From assembly GCF_025152745.1 (NCBI RefSeq), contig NZ_CP104043.1:186001-250000 (forward strand): a stretch of 64,000 nt of DNA, given 5' to 3'. The notes below the pieces were generated by a model. It had not been told where the DNA came from and made no database searches. It saw nothing but the letters and a program-made list of their open reading frames with translations. This document shows, one piece after another, positions 25,788 through 35,597 of the stretch. A program made the position numbers and the translations under genes. This stretch comes from Rhizobium sp. WSM4643 (lineage in GTDB: Bacteria; Pseudomonadota; Alphaproteobacteria; Rhizobiales; Rhizobiaceae). Every line of letters begins with the position of its first letter. Position 1 is the stretch's first letter.

Positions 25788-28492
25788 TTGAGTTCATCCA
25801 GTTTTGGAATGTCGGTGGGTTTCGGCAGGCGGATGGTGAAGACAGCGCCCGGACGGCCCGTCCGGTTGCCGGCGGTGATCGTGCCCCCCATCGCCTCGAT
25901 GAAGCCGCGACAGATGGAAAGGCCAAGCCCGGTGCCGGCGCGCACCTGATCGCCCTTGCGCACGCGGTAGAAGGTATCGAAGACGCGGGTAAGATCGGCC
26001 GGTGGAATACCCGGGCCTTCGTCCGAGACCTGCACGACGACGTTGTCGGCATCGGCCCAGCCCTCGATGTGGATGACCGATCCCTCGGGCGCGTATTTTG
26101 CGGCATTGTCGAGAAGGTTGAAGATCACCTGTTCGAACAGGACGGGATCGACGCGTACCATCGGCAGGTCGGCGGGAATGCTCATCTCGGTCTTGTGGTG
26201 ATCGAGGATCTTTGCGGCACGGCGCAGCGCGCTGCCGACGATGTCTCCGGCATAATGCAGCGCGTGGTTCGGCTCCATCGCGCCGGATTCGATCTTGGTC
26301 ATGTCGAGCAGGTTGGCGATGAAGCGGTTGAGGCGTTCGGATTCGTCGACGACGGTCGACAGCAGGTCGCTGCGGTCCTCCTCCGGCATCGAGGCGAAAT
26401 AATCGCGTAACGTGCCGGCGGCGCCGAGGATGGCGGCAAGCGGCGTCTTCAGGTCGTGCGAGATCGACGTCAGCAGGGCCGAGCGCAGCCGGTCCGCTTC
26501 GGCCGCAAGCCGTGCCCGGTCGACATCGGCAACAAGCTGGATGCGTTCGATGGCAAGGGCCGCCTGATCGGCCAGCGCATCCAGCAGCCGCTGTTGCTCC
26601 GGCGTCAGCAGCGGCCCGTCGCGGCGGTCGCTATCGAGGCCGATGACGCCGACGGCGGTGCGCCCGGTTCGGAGCGGCACATAGAGGCGCTTGGCGCCGG
26701 GCAGGGTGTCGGCGCCGCGGCCGGCGGCATGATTGTGCTCCCAGGCCCAGCGGGCCGCGGCGATATCGGCATCGTCGAGCGTGTCATCGGGGGGATAACC
26801 GGCCTTGACGGCGATACCGCCCTCTTCCGGCAGCAGCAGCACGACGCGGACCTTCAGCATCGAGGCGAGCTGGAAGGCCGTCGCCCAGAGCACGTCGTCG
26901 AGCGTGCCGGTGCCGGCGAGTTTTTTAGAGAAGAGATAGAGGTCCTCGGTCGTGCGCGCCCGCTGGCGGGCGGCCGCCGCCTGGCGCTGCACGGTCGCGG
27001 TCAGGTTGCTGGCGATGATGGCGACGCCCAGGAAGAAGAAGAGCGCAAGTACGCTTTCCGGATCGCTTATCGTCAACGTGTAGCGCGGCGGCAGGAAGAA
27101 GAAATTGAAGGAAAGCGCGCTGAGGATGCAGCTGTGAAGGGCCGGCCGCAGGCCGTGGAGGACGGCGGAGGTCAGCACCGCCATCAGGAAGACGAGGGCG
27201 AGGTTGCGCACGTCGAGCACCTGGTCGAGCACGACGCTGACGCCGAGCGCGATGGCGACATAGCTGGTCGCCAGCAGGTAAGCCCTGAAATCCAGTGGCG
27301 GCGGGGTGGCGGCCGCCCTGACGCCGCGCGCGGTGGTGCCGTCCTTCTCGTTGCCTGAAATGACATGGACGCTGATCTCGCCGGTCTTGCGGATCAGCTC
27401 GTCGGTGATCGAACGGCTCCACCAGTCGCGCCATGTCGGCTTCTTCGGGGCGCCGATAACGATGTGGGTGACGTTGTTGGCGGTGGCGTGGCGGACGAGC
27501 TCTTCGGCTACCTCGCGGCCGGGAATGGTGATCGCTTCGCCGCCGAGCTGCTCGGCAAGGCGCAGCGTGGCGGCGACGATATCGCGCTCGGCTTCCGTCA
27601 GACTGATCGAGCGGTTGGTCTCGATATAGACGGCCGCCCAGGGTGCGCGCAGCCGCGAGGCCATGCGGGCGGCATAACGCACCAGCGAGGCGGAGCGCGG
27701 ATGGTGGTCGACCGAGACGAGAACGCGTTCGCCCGCCGCCCAGGGGCCCGATATGGCATGGGCCTGCATATGCGTGAGCAGCTGGTCGTCGACGCGCTGG
27801 GCAGTCTTGCGGAGCGCAAGCTCTCGCAGTGCCGTCAGGTTGCCGGGGGTGAAATAATTGCTCAGCGCACGTTCGGCGGTGCGCGGCATGTAGACCTTGC
27901 CGTCATGCAGACGCTTGATCAGATCATCCGGCGTCAGGTCGATGATCTCGACGTCGTCGGCAAGGTCGATAATCGAGTCCGGCACCGTCTCGCGCACGCG
28001 GATGCGGGTGATCTGCGAGACGACGTCGTTCAGGCTTTCGACATGCTGGATATTCAGCGTCGTATAAACGTCGATGCCGCGATCGAGCAATTCCTTGACA
28101 TCGAGATAGCGCTTCGGATGGCGGCTGCCCTCGGCATTGGTGTGGGCGAGTTCGTCGACCAGCACAAGATCCGGCCGGCGGGCGAGGATGCCGTCGAGGT
28201 CCATTTCCTCGAGCGGCCGGCCCTTGTAGCTGATTTCAACGCGGGGGATGATCTCGAAGCCGGCGACGAGCGCCTCGGTCTCCTTCCGGCCATGAGTTTC
28301 GACAACGCCGATGACGACATCGAGACCGTCGGCCATCTTGGCGCGGCCGGAGACGAGCATCTCGTAGGTCTTGCCGACACCGGGGGCGGCACCGAGGAAG
28401 ATCTTCAGACGGCCGCGCGACTCCGCCCGGGCTTTTTCAAGAAGCGCATCGGGCGAGGGCCTGCCGGCCTGGTCGCGATTGTCGTCTGGCAT
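25784..28492 (-). CDS. kdpD: Potassium-responsive sensor kinase KdpD
   Basis: The 902-aa protein has the N-terminal KdpD domain with Walker A GAAPGVGKTY at residues 34-43 and a Usp-like domain with AAYIE-type core near 270. Four closely spaced membrane spans lie around 430-520, then a GAF domain. The HisKA motif SISHDLKTPLAAI places His near 678, and the HATPase has GTGLGLSICRG. Length matches the family. The gap from kdpC is 236 bp and holds a large palindromic repeat. Start ATG at 28492 gives the usual N-terminus; upstream codons fall in the repeat region. Confidence 0.95.
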   Translation of the reverse strand: MPDDNRDQAGRPSPDALLEKARAESRGRLKIFLGAAPGVGKTYEMLVSGRAKMADGLDVVIGVVETHGRKETEALVAGFEIIPRVEISYKGRPLEEMDLDGILARRPDLVLVDELAHTNAEGSRHPKRYLDVKELLDRGIDVYTTLNIQHVESLNDVVSQITRIRVRETVPDSIIDLADDVEIIDLTPDDLIKRLHDGKVYMPRTAERALSNYFTPGNLTALRELALRKTAQRVDDQLLTHMQAHAISGPWAAGERVLVSVDHHPRSASLVRYAARMASRLRAPWAAVYIETNRSISLTEAERDIVAATLRLAEQLGGEAITIPGREVAEELVRHATANNVTHIVIGAPKKPTWRDWWSRSITDELIRKTGEISVHVISGNEKDGTTARGVRAAATPPPLDFRAYLLATSYVAIALGVSVVLDQVLDVRNLALVFLMAVLTSAVLHGLRPALHSCILSALSFNFFFLPPRYTLTISDPESVLALFFFLGVAIIASNLTATVQRQAAAARQRARTTEDLYLFSKKLAGTGTLDDVLWATAFQLASMLKVRVVLLLPEEGGIAVKAGYPPDDTLDDADIAAARWAWEHNHAAGRGADTLPGAKRLYVPLRTGRTAVGVIGLDSDRRDGPLLTPEQQRLLDALADQAALAIERIQLVADVDRARLAAEADRLRSALLTSISHDLKTPLAAILGAAGTLRDYFASMPEEDRSDLLSTVVDESERLNRFIANLLDMTKIESGAMEPNHALHYAGDIVGSALRRAAKILDHHKTEMSIPADLPMVRVDPVLFEQVIFNLLDNAAKYAPEGSVIHIEGWADADNVVVQVSDEGPGIPPADLTRVFDTFYRVRKGDQVRAGTGLGLSICRGFIEAMGGTITAGNRTGRPGAVFTIRLPKPTDIPKLDELK

Positions 28493-28568
28493 GCGTGTGG
28501 TCTTTCTGCAGATGGCTGCCGAGAATGCGTTACGTCTCGTATCCCTCATTAAGTCAGTTGCGCAGCCC

Positions 28569-28670
28569 CCACCCTCCGTCATGCTCGGGCTTGACCCGAG
28601 CATCTACATCGCGTCCACCAGCGGCGACGGCATGGATCCTCGGGTCAAGCCCGAGGATGACGGAGGGTGG
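28569..28670. repeat. Large inverted repeat between kdpC and kdpD
   Basis: Two 36-bp arms (28569-28604 and 28635-28670) are inverted copies with two mismatches, separated by 30 bp. Each arm also contains its own palindrome around GGGCTTGACCC. Such elements are widespread in Rhizobiales intergenic DNA. Here it could separate expression of the pump genes from that of the sensor genes. Confidence 0.85.
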
Positions 28671-28728
28671 TGTTGGCCTTCTCGCCAAACTCGCCCTGGC
28701 CTACAGAGGCGCCCTCAGCCTTCCGACG

Positions 28729-29298
28729 TCACCGAGTCATAGAAGCATCAAGGCTCTGGTTCAACGCCAGAACATTGACTGTGGGTTCGCCGAGAATGCC
28801 GATTTCGCGGGCATGAACCACACCGTCGACCAGCGCCTTGACCTTGGCCTCATCAACACCACGTGCCTTGGCGACGCGCGCCACTTGAAAGTAGGCAGCC
28901 TCCGGCGAGATATCGGGATCAAGGCCACTGCCCGAAGCGGTGACGAGGTCGGCGGGCACCTCCGCGTTCGGGTTCGTCGCCTTGGCGGTCTCGTAGTCGC
29001 CCTTGACGCGGTCGATCAGCTTCTGGCTGGTCGGGCCGAGATTCGAACCGCTGGAGGCAGCCGCATTGTAGCCGTCGCCGGCGGCCGAAGGGCGGCCGTG
29101 GAAATACTTGTCGCTGGTGAAGGCCTGGCCGATCAGCGTCGAGCCGATCACCTGGCCGTTCTTCTCGATCAGGCTGCCGTTCGCCTGGGTCGGGAAGAGG
29201 GCCTGGGCAGCACCCGTCATGGCGAGGGGATAGAGAAGACCGGTGATGGCGGTGGTGGCGACGATCATGACGATTGCCGGACGAAGTTCTTTGAACAT
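28729..29298 (-). CDS. kdpC: Potassium-transporting ATPase subunit KdpC
   Basis: The 189-aa protein has one N-terminal membrane span (residues 8-30) and a periplasmic domain. Family landmarks are [15 protein letters not shown], the [12 protein letters not shown] segment and [11 protein letters not shown]. KdpC stabilises the KdpA-KdpB complex. It starts 20 bp after kdpB with AAGGAG upstream. Confidence 0.95.
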   Translation of the reverse strand: MFKELRPAIVMIVATTAITGLLYPLAMTGAAQALFPTQANGSLIEKNGQVIGSTLIGQAFTSDKYFHGRPSAAGDGYNAAASSGSNLGPTSQKLIDRVKGDYETAKATNPNAEVPADLVTASGSGLDPDISPEAAYFQVARVAKARGVDEAKVKALVDGVVHAREIGILGEPTVNVLALNQSLDASMTR

Positions 29299-29318
29299 TG
29301 TCTTACTCCTTGGAGTGT

Positions 29319-31379
29319 TCAGGCGAGTCCGAGGGCTGCGACGGCCATGTCGATCGCCTTGATGCCGATGAAGGGGACGATGATGCCGCCGGCACCGTAG
29401 ATCAGCAGGTTGCGCGACAGTAGCGAGCCGGCGCCGATCGGACGGTAGCGGACACCTTTCAGCGACAGCGGGATCAGCGCGATGATGATCAGGGCATTGA
29501 AGATGATCGCCGAGAGGATGGCGCTTTGCGGCGTCGACAATCCCATGACGTTGAGCACGCCGAGCTGCGGGTAGAAGGTCAGGAACATCGCCGGGATGAT
29601 GGCGAAATACTTGGCAATGTCGTTGGCGATCGAAAACGTCGTCAGCGCGCCGCGCGTCATCAGGAGCTGCTTGCCGATCTCGACGATCTCGATGAGCTTC
29701 GTCGGATCGCTATCGAGATCGACCATGTTGCCGGCCTCGCGGGCGGCGACCGTGCCGGTGTTCATGGCGACGCCGACATCGGCCTGGGCGAGCGCCGGCG
29801 CATCGTTGGTGCCGTCGCCGCACATGGCGACGAGCTTGCCCTTCGACTGTTCCTCGCGCATCAGCGCCAGCTTCATTTCCGGCGTTGCCTGGGCGAGGAA
29901 GTCGTCGACGCCGGCCTCGGCGGCAATGGCGGCTGCCGTCAGCGGGTTATCGCCTGTGATCATCACGGTGCGAATGCCCATGCGGCGCAGCTCGGTGAAG
30001 CGCTCGCGGATACCGCCCTTGACGATATCCTTCAGCTGTATGACGCCGAGCAGCCTGCCGTCGCGGGCAACTGCCAGCGGTGTGCCGCCTGATTTGGCGA
30101 TTTCGTCGGCGATCGACTGCAGTTCGCGCACCACCTCGCTGCCGTTTTTCGAGGACGAATCGCCGTTGACATAGGCCAGCACGGCATCGACCGCACCTTT
30201 GCGGATCGAGGCTCCTTCGAGATCGACGCCGCTCATGCGGGTCTGGGCGGTGAAGGCCACGAAGGTTGCTTTCAGGCTTGCCATGTCGCGGCCGCGGATC
30301 GCGTATTTCTCCTTGGCGAGCACGACGATCGAACGACCTTCCGGCGTTTCGTCGGCAAGCGAGGCGAGCTGGGCGGCATCGGCGAGATCCTGTTCGGAAA
30401 CGCCGCGGACCGGACGGAAGCTCGTCGCCTGGCGATTGCCGAGCGTGATCGTGCCCGTCTTGTCGAGCAGCAGCGTGTCGACGTCGCCGGCAGCTTCGAC
30501 CGCGCGGCCGGACATGGCGAGCACGTTGAAGCGGACGAGGCGGTCCATGCCGGCGATGCCGATTGCCGAGAGCAGTGCGCCGATCGTCGTCGGGATCAGG
30601 GTGACGAAGAGGGCGACGAGCACGATGATCGGGATCGAGCCGCCGGCATAGATGGCAAAGCTCGGGATCGTCGCGGTGGCAAGCACGAAGATCAGCGTCA
30701 TGCCGGCAAGCAGGATGTTGAGTGCGATCTCATTCGGCGTCTTCTGGCGTTCGGCGCCTTCGACGAGCGCAATCATCCGGTCGATGAAGGTCGAGCCGGC
30801 AGCGGCGGTGATGCGGACACGGATCCAGTCGGAGAGTACCTGCGTGCCGCCGGTGACGGCCGAGCGGTCGCCGCCGGATTCGCGGATGACAGGGGCGGAT
30901 TCGCCTGTTATCGCCGCTTCGTTGACGGAGGCTACACCTTCGATCACTTCGCCATCCGACGGGATGATGTCGCCGGCCTCGACGAGCACGATATCGCCGA
31001 CCTTAAGGCTGGTGCCCGGCACCATGCGGTAGCCGCTGCCGTTGTTGGCGGTGAGTAGCTTCGCCTGGGTTTCGGTGCGCGCTTTGCGCAGCGAATCCGC
31101 CTGCGCTTTGCCGCGGCCTTCGGCGACGGCTTCGGCGAAGTTGGCGAAGAGGACGGTGAACCAGAGCCAAAGATTGATCTGAAACGAGAAGCCGAGATTA
31201 CCGTTGCCTGCTACGAAATCGCGCAGGAAGAGGACGGTGGTCAGCACCGAGACCGTGGCCACGACGAACATGACCGGGTTTCTGGCAAGCGCGCGCGGGT
31301 TCAGCTTCTTGAAAGCGGCGCCCACGGCCGGAATGAGGATGCGAGAATCCATGATGCTCGCGGATTTTGCCTGGCTCAT
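29319..31379 (-). CDS. kdpB: Potassium-transporting P-type ATPase subunit KdpB
   Basis: The 686-aa catalytic subunit shows the phosphorylation motif [10 protein letters not shown] near residue 307, the actuator TGES motif in [10 protein letters not shown] near 165, and the hinge [16 protein letters not shown]. Membrane spans lie at both ends, as in the family. It hydrolyses ATP to drive K+ import through KdpA. The gap from kdpA (207 bp) is unusually wide and contains a palindrome. Confidence 0.96.
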   Translation of the reverse strand: MSQAKSASIMDSRILIPAVGAAFKKLNPRALARNPVMFVVATVSVLTTVLFLRDFVAGNGNLGFSFQINLWLWFTVLFANFAEAVAEGRGKAQADSLRKARTETQAKLLTANNGSGYRMVPGTSLKVGDIVLVEAGDIIPSDGEVIEGVASVNEAAITGESAPVIRESGGDRSAVTGGTQVLSDWIRVRITAAAGSTFIDRMIALVEGAERQKTPNEIALNILLAGMTLIFVLATATIPSFAIYAGGSIPIIVLVALFVTLIPTTIGALLSAIGIAGMDRLVRFNVLAMSGRAVEAAGDVDTLLLDKTGTITLGNRQATSFRPVRGVSEQDLADAAQLASLADETPEGRSIVVLAKEKYAIRGRDMASLKATFVAFTAQTRMSGVDLEGASIRKGAVDAVLAYVNGDSSSKNGSEVVRELQSIADEIAKSGGTPLAVARDGRLLGVIQLKDIVKGGIRERFTELRRMGIRTVMITGDNPLTAAAIAAEAGVDDFLAQATPEMKLALMREEQSKGKLVAMCGDGTNDAPALAQADVGVAMNTGTVAAREAGNMVDLDSDPTKLIEIVEIGKQLLMTRGALTTFSIANDIAKYFAIIPAMFLTFYPQLGVLNVMGLSTPQSAILSAIIFNALIIIALIPLSLKGVRYRPIGAGSLLSRNLLIYGAGGIIVPFIGIKAIDMAVAALGLA

Positions 31380-31515
31380 AAGAGACTCCAGCTTTGAAAC
31401 GAGGATGGCGAACCGGCGGCCGGTCAGCCCTGTAGGATTTTGAAGATGGCGGCGATGACGAGGAGCCTGCCATCATCACCAGGATGACGTCGGGGGCGCG
31501 GGTCGTCGGGCCATT

Positions 31516-31543
31516 CCCTCGTCCCGGCGCACCGGGACGAGGG
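31516..31543. repeat. Perfect hairpin between kdpA and kdpB
   Basis: CCCTCGTCCCGG, a 4-nt loop (CGCA) and CCGGGACGAGGG form a 12-bp perfect stem. It lies in the 207-bp gap between kdpA and kdpB. It may set the ratio of the two subunits through RNA processing or stability; it has no T tract for efficient termination. Confidence 0.75.
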
Positions 31544-31586
31544 TGGGAGCGTTGCGAAGCCTGTGACGGAGGATCATGGCATCACC

Positions 31587-33290
31587 TCAGAAGGTCTGGC
31601 CGGCGATCATGACCAGGTGCTCGACGATAGGGCCGAGCGCCAAGGCCGGAAAGAAGGTCAGGCCGCCGACGATCAGGATCGTGCCGACCAGCAGGCCGAC
31701 GAAGAGCGGTCCATCCGTCGGGAAGGTGCCTGCCGAAGCCGGAACCGTCTTTTTGGCGATCAGCGAGCCGGCGATGGCAAGCGCCGGGATGATGACCAGG
31801 AAGCGGCCGGCGAGCATGCCGATGCCGAGCGTCACGTTGTACCAGGGCGTGTTGCCGGTCAGGCCGCCGAAAGCCGAACCGTTGTTGGCCGCAGCCGAGG
31901 TATAGGCATAGAGGATTTCGGAGAAGCCGTGCGGGCCGGCGGTGCCGATCGACGCGACGGCGGAGGGCAGCACGGTGGCGATTGCGGTAAAGACCAGCAT
32001 GGCGAGCGGCAGGCAGAGAATGGCGAGAACGGCCATCTTCATTTCCTTCGCCTCGATCTTCTTGCCGAGATATTCCGGCGTCCGGCCGACCATCAGGCCG
32101 GCGACGAAGACGGCGACGATGATGAAGAGAAGGATGCCGTAGAAACCCGCGCCGACACCGCCGACAATGATTTCGCCGAGCTGCATGTTGATCAAAGGGA
32201 TCAGGCCACCAAGCGCGGTGAAGCTGCCGTGCATGGCATTGACCGCGCCACAGGAAGCGGCCGTCGTAATGACCGCAAAGAGCGAAGACAAGGCAACGCC
32301 GAAGCGGACTTCCTTGCCTTCCATATTGCCGCCGCCGAGACCGAAAACGTGCATCAGCGGGTTGCCGGCAGCTTCCGCCCAATATGTGACGATGACACCT
32401 GCGAGGAACAGCACGCCCATCGTGGCAAGGATCGCCCAGCCCTGGCGCTGGTTGCCGACCATGCGGCCGAAGACGTTGGTCAAAGCCGCGCCGATCGTGA
32501 AGATTGAGACCATCTGGATGAGATTGGAGATCGCGTTGGGATTTTCGAACGGATGGGCCGAATTGGCGTTGAAGAAGCCGCCGCCGTTGGTGCCGAGCAT
32601 CTTGATCGCAAGCTGCGAGGCGACCGGCCCGACGGCAATCGTCTGCTGCGCACCTTCGAGCGTGGTCGCATTGACATAAGCGCCAAGCGTCTGCGGCACG
32701 CCGAGATAGACGTAGACGATGGTCAGCACGATGCAGATCGGCAGCAGGATATAGAACGTGCCGCGGATCATATCGACCCAGAAATTGCCGATCGCCTTGC
32801 CCGACGCCCGTGCGAAGGCACGGATGAAGGCGACCGCGATCGCCATGCCGGTCGCGGCCGACAGGAAGTTCTGCACCGTGAAGCCGGCCATCTGGGTCAG
32901 ATACGACATGGTGCTTTCGCCGCCATAATTCTGCCAATTGGTATTTGTGGGAAAGCTGACGGCGGTGTTGAACGAAAGCTCCGGCGGGACGGCGGCCATG
33001 CCGGCCGGATTATAGGGCAGGACGTCCTGCAGGCGAAGGAGCGCGTAGAGGACGAGGACGCCGAGGAGGTTGAACATCAGCATCGCGAAGGCATAGGAGG
33101 TCCAGTGCTGCTCTTCGCGCTCGCTGGTGCCGGCAATACGGTAAAGCCCCTGTTCGATCGGGACGAGGACCGGGGAGAGGAATGTGCGCTCTCCGTTATA
33201 GACACGCGTCATGTAACCGCCGAGCGGTTTGACGAGCACGAGCACGATCCCGCAGTAAAGCAGGATCTGAAGCCATCCGTTGAGGGTCAT
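31587..33290 (-). CDS. kdpA: Potassium-transporting ATPase subunit KdpA
   Basis: The 567-aa membrane protein has about ten spans and four selectivity-filter-like loops. These include [20 protein letters not shown] near residue 115 and [18 protein letters not shown] near 230. KdpA binds and conducts K+. It is 70 bp downstream of kdpF, with a 34-bp palindrome between them. Length and motifs are standard. Confidence 0.96.
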   Translation of the reverse strand: MTLNGWLQILLYCGIVLVLVKPLGGYMTRVYNGERTFLSPVLVPIEQGLYRIAGTSEREEQHWTSYAFAMLMFNLLGVLVLYALLRLQDVLPYNPAGMAAVPPELSFNTAVSFPTNTNWQNYGGESTMSYLTQMAGFTVQNFLSAATGMAIAVAFIRAFARASGKAIGNFWVDMIRGTFYILLPICIVLTIVYVYLGVPQTLGAYVNATTLEGAQQTIAVGPVASQLAIKMLGTNGGGFFNANSAHPFENPNAISNLIQMVSIFTIGAALTNVFGRMVGNQRQGWAILATMGVLFLAGVIVTYWAEAAGNPLMHVFGLGGGNMEGKEVRFGVALSSLFAVITTAASCGAVNAMHGSFTALGGLIPLINMQLGEIIVGGVGAGFYGILLFIIVAVFVAGLMVGRTPEYLGKKIEAKEMKMAVLAILCLPLAMLVFTAIATVLPSAVASIGTAGPHGFSEILYAYTSAAANNGSAFGGLTGNTPWYNVTLGIGMLAGRFLVIIPALAIAGSLIAKKTVPASAGTFPTDGPLFVGLLVGTILIVGGLTFFPALALGPIVEHLVMIAGQTF

Positions 33291-33315
33291 GGAGGTAAAC
33301 TTTCAATACCCGGCT

Positions 33316-33349
33316 GCTTCTGGGGTCGCGCATGCGCGACCCCAGAAGC
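33316..33349. repeat. Perfect 34-bp palindrome between kdpF and kdpA
   Basis: The 17-bp arm GCTTCTGGGGTCGCGCA is followed at once by its exact inverse complement. RNA from either strand would form a long hairpin. It lies 11 bp after kdpF and 26 bp before the kdpA start. Confidence 0.85.
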
Positions 33350-33360
33350 GCCAGTTCTCT

Positions 33361-33450
33361 TCAGAAGCGTTCTGGGCGAAGGAGAGCGTAGGTGAGGTAA
33401 ACGGTGAGAAACACGGTTACGGCACCGCTCAAGACATAATCGAGGGTCAT
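33361..33450 (-). CDS. kdpF: KdpF, small membrane subunit of the Kdp pump
   Basis: The 29-aa peptide (start MTLDYVLSGAVTVFLTVYL, end RPERF) is a single membrane span, matching the size and pattern of KdpF, which stabilises KdpABC. AGGAGA lies 7 nt before the ATG. It lies 14 bp after another small membrane-peptide ORF and 70 bp before kdpA. Such a gene is easily missed by length filters. Confidence 0.9.
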   Translation of the reverse strand: MTLDYVLSGAVTVFLTVYLTYALLRPERF

Positions 33451-33464
33451 CGTCGTTTCTCCTG

Positions 33465-33545
33465 TCAAAGCCTGTCGCAGGCTCGGGTGTAGGCAAAGCA
33501 CAGCGCAAAGAATATGATCGCCGTGCCGAGTAGAATGATATCCAT
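33465..33545 (-). CDS. 26-aa hydrophobic peptide ORF at the head of the kdp operon
   Basis: The frame (MDIILLGTAIIFFALCFAYT then RACDRL) encodes a single membrane span with a charged, cysteine-containing C-terminal tail. AGGAGT lies about 11 nt upstream of the ATG. It ends 14 bp before kdpF and is the first ORF after the KdpE box, so it would be made with the pump. It resembles KdpF in size but not in sequence. A second accessory subunit or a leader peptide are both possible. Confidence 0.6.
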   Translation of the reverse strand: MDIILLGTAIIFFALCFAYTRACDRL

Positions 33546-33707
33546 TATGATCGTGACTCCTGTCGTTCTTCTTGGAGTCAGACAAGACAAAGGGCGCTGG
33601 GAGGCCGCCTTTCATGCTTTCTGGCGTGGAGACGATCTTTCGATCTCTCGGACGTCAATATGGAGCCGAAGAGCATAAAGGTTCGAGACGGGACGACAGG
33701 CCATCAA

Positions 33708-33724
33708 TATAAAAATCTTATAAA
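33708..33724 (-). promoter_or_regulatory. Candidate KdpE-binding site upstream of kdp
   Basis: On the minus strand the sequence TTTATAAGATTTTTATA is an exact direct repeat TTTATA-N5-TTTATA. The E. coli KdpE site is an A/T-rich TTTATA-N5-TTTACA-type direct repeat. It lies about 163 bp upstream of the 26-aa ORF in otherwise GC-rich DNA, pointing toward the kdp genes. Confidence 0.72.
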
Positions 33725-33837
33725 TGCCCATGCGAGGCCGCTCACCGTCGGACCAGGTTGGCGCAGTTTTCGGACGGGCCGCTGCCGGCACTGAGCCTCG
33801 GCAAGTACGAGTGAGCATTTTTTCATTTGTTGAGCAA

Positions 33838-33871
33838 AAGCCTTCGCAATCTGGTTGAATTGGGAAGGCTT
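33838..33871 (+). promoter_or_regulatory. Inverted repeat upstream of the dehydrogenase gene
   Basis: AAGCCTTC and GAAGGCTT are perfect 8-bp arms around an 18-bp spacer, ending 70 bp before the dehydrogenase ATG. It may be an operator for a sugar or polyol regulator encoded elsewhere. The rest of the 396-bp gap from 33546 holds only the KdpE box and no supported gene. Confidence 0.35.
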
Positions 33872-33941
33872 CGGGCTTTATAGTCGGCTGCAACGCTGCC
33901 CGATGGAGTCATGGGCAAGCCATTAGGGAAGGAAACCGACG

Positions 33942-34985
33942 ATGACCAAAGTCCGCGCGCTTGTCCTCGAGCGCCAGCATGAGCTTGCGCTCCGCGATAT
34001 CGATCTGCCGCTCAAAACCGGCCCCGGCGAGGTGAAGATCAGGATCCACACGGTGGGCGTCTGTGGTTCGGACGTGCATTATTACACCCACGGCAAGATC
34101 GGCCCCTTCATCGTCAACGCGCCGATGGTGCTCGGCCATGAGGCGGCGGGCACGGTGGTCGAGGTCGGTACCGGCGTCACGAATCTGAAAGTGGGCGACC
34201 GCGTCTGCATGGAGCCCGGCATTCCCGATCCGAATTCGAAGGCAAGCCGGCTCGGCATGTACAATATCGACCCGGCCGTCACCTTCTGGGCGACCCCGCC
34301 GATCCATGGCGTGCTGACGCCAGAGGTCGTGCATCCCGCCAACTACACCTTCAAGCTGCCCGACAGTGTCAGCTTTGCCGAAGGCGCCATGGTCGAGCCC
34401 TTCGCCGTCGGCATGCAGGCGGCTGCCAAGGCGAAGATTACGCCTGGTGATACTGCCGTCGTTCTCGGCGCCGGGCCGATCGGCACCATGGTGGCGATCG
34501 CGGCGCTTGCCGGCGGCTGCGCCCGCGCGATCGTGGCTGATCTTGCCCAGCCGAAGCTCGATGTCGCCGCACAATACCAGGGCGTCATCCCGGTCAATAT
34601 CCGCGAGAAGAACCTGGCCGAAGAAGTTGCCCGGCTGACCGACGGCTGGGGCGCCGATGTCGTCTTCGAATGCTCCGGTTCGCCAAAGGCCTGGGAGACG
34701 ATCATGGCGCTGCCGCGCCCGGGCGGCGTCATCGTCGTCGTCGGCCTGCCGGTCAACCCGATCGGCTTCGACGTCTCGACGGCATCCACCAAGGAAATCC
34801 GCATCGAGACGGTGTTCCGCTACGCGCACCAGTATGAGCGCTCGATCGCGCTGCTCGGCTCGGGTCGCGTGGATCTGAAGCCGCTGATATCAGAGACGTT
34901 CAAATTCGAGGATTCCATCAAGGCGTTTGACCGCGCCGTCGAGGCGCGGCCGAGCGACGTGAAGCTGCAGATTGTGATGGAATAG
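33942..34985 (+). CDS. Zinc-type polyol dehydrogenase (xylitol/sorbitol dehydrogenase-like)
   Basis: The 347-aa medium-chain dehydrogenase has the catalytic-zinc Cys41 in [10 protein letters not shown], His66-Glu67 in LGHEAAG and a later MVEPF. The NAD-binding motif VLGAGPIG lies near residue 176. It resembles sorbitol and xylitol dehydrogenases, which oxidise polyols to ketoses. The lobe at about residues 95-125 keeps the sorbitol dehydrogenase outline ([16 protein letters not shown]) but has no cysteines, so the structural zinc is absent. It is alone in its direction, divergent from kdp. Confidence 0.88.
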   Translation: MTKVRALVLERQHELALRDIDLPLKTGPGEVKIRIHTVGVCGSDVHYYTHGKIGPFIVNAPMVLGHEAAGTVVEVGTGVTNLKVGDRVCMEPGIPDPNSKASRLGMYNIDPAVTFWATPPIHGVLTPEVVHPANYTFKLPDSVSFAEGAMVEPFAVGMQAAAKAKITPGDTAVVLGAGPIGTMVAIAALAGGCARAIVADLAQPKLDVAAQYQGVIPVNIREKNLAEEVARLTDGWGADVVFECSGSPKAWETIMALPRPGGVIVVVGLPVNPIGFDVSTASTKEIRIETVFRYAHQYERSIALLGSGRVDLKPLISETFKFEDSIKAFDRAVEARPSDVKLQIVME

Positions 34986-34997
34986 GACGCCATACCT

Positions 34998-35567
34998 CTA
35001 TGAGTGCTTGGCGTTCAGTTTCATCTTGCGAAAGGCAAGAGCCGCGGCTGCGACGACAGCCGCGGCTCCGACTGCGATCAGGAGATGGCGGTGAAGCGGA
35101 AGGCGGCCCAATGTCTGTTCAAGGCCGTGCCCAAACAAATAGCCCAGCGCCGTGAAGAGCTGCCCCCACACCAGCGCGGCCACGGCATTCAGGATGATGA
35201 ATTTCCCGGTCGCTATTCGCGTCGTGCCGATGACGATCGGGCTGATCGTCCGCAATCCCACCAGGAAACGAAACGCAAGGATGAAGCCTGTGGGATATCT
35301 TTCCAGGAGCCGGGTTGCACGCGCCAGCGCCGGTGTCTCCATCAGCCGGCGGACGAGACCCCATCGAGCCGCATAACGGCCGGCGAAGAACCAGAACTGA
35401 TCGCCGGCGAACGATCCTGCCGTTGCCGCAAGCGACGCCGACCAATAGGTCAGCAGCCCGCGGTGGGAAATCACGCCGCCAAGGAAGGCGGCTGTTTCGC
35501 CTTCGAAGGCTGAACCCAGAAATATCGCCAACAGGCCGTAGTGCTCGATCAGCAGTTCGATAGACAC
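34998..35567 (-). CDS. DedA/SNARE-associated family membrane protein
   Basis: The 189-aa inner-membrane protein has the DedA landmarks: an early FEGETAAFLGG, the GDQFWFFAGRY stretch and RFLVGLRTISPIVIGTTRI. Three to five spans are visible. DedA proteins are implicated in undecaprenyl-phosphate or phospholipid flipping and membrane homeostasis. The start is a GTG with GAGGA 8 nt upstream. It is convergent with the dehydrogenase gene and 30 bp after the flavoprotein gene on the same strand. Confidence 0.9.
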   Translation of the reverse strand: MSIELLIEHYGLLAIFLGSAFEGETAAFLGGVISHRGLLTYWSASLAATAGSFAGDQFWFFAGRYAARWGLVRRLMETPALARATRLLERYPTGFILAFRFLVGLRTISPIVIGTTRIATGKFIILNAVAALVWGQLFTALGYLFGHGLEQTLGRLPLHRHLLIAVGAAAVVAAAALAFRKMKLNAKHS

Positions 35568-35597
35568 GCAGCTGTCCTCGGCCCGGGGTTTCTACAG

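Noticed and set aside
27365..28552. 395-codon plus-strand frame
   Set aside because: It is antisense to kdpD, which is full length and motif-complete.
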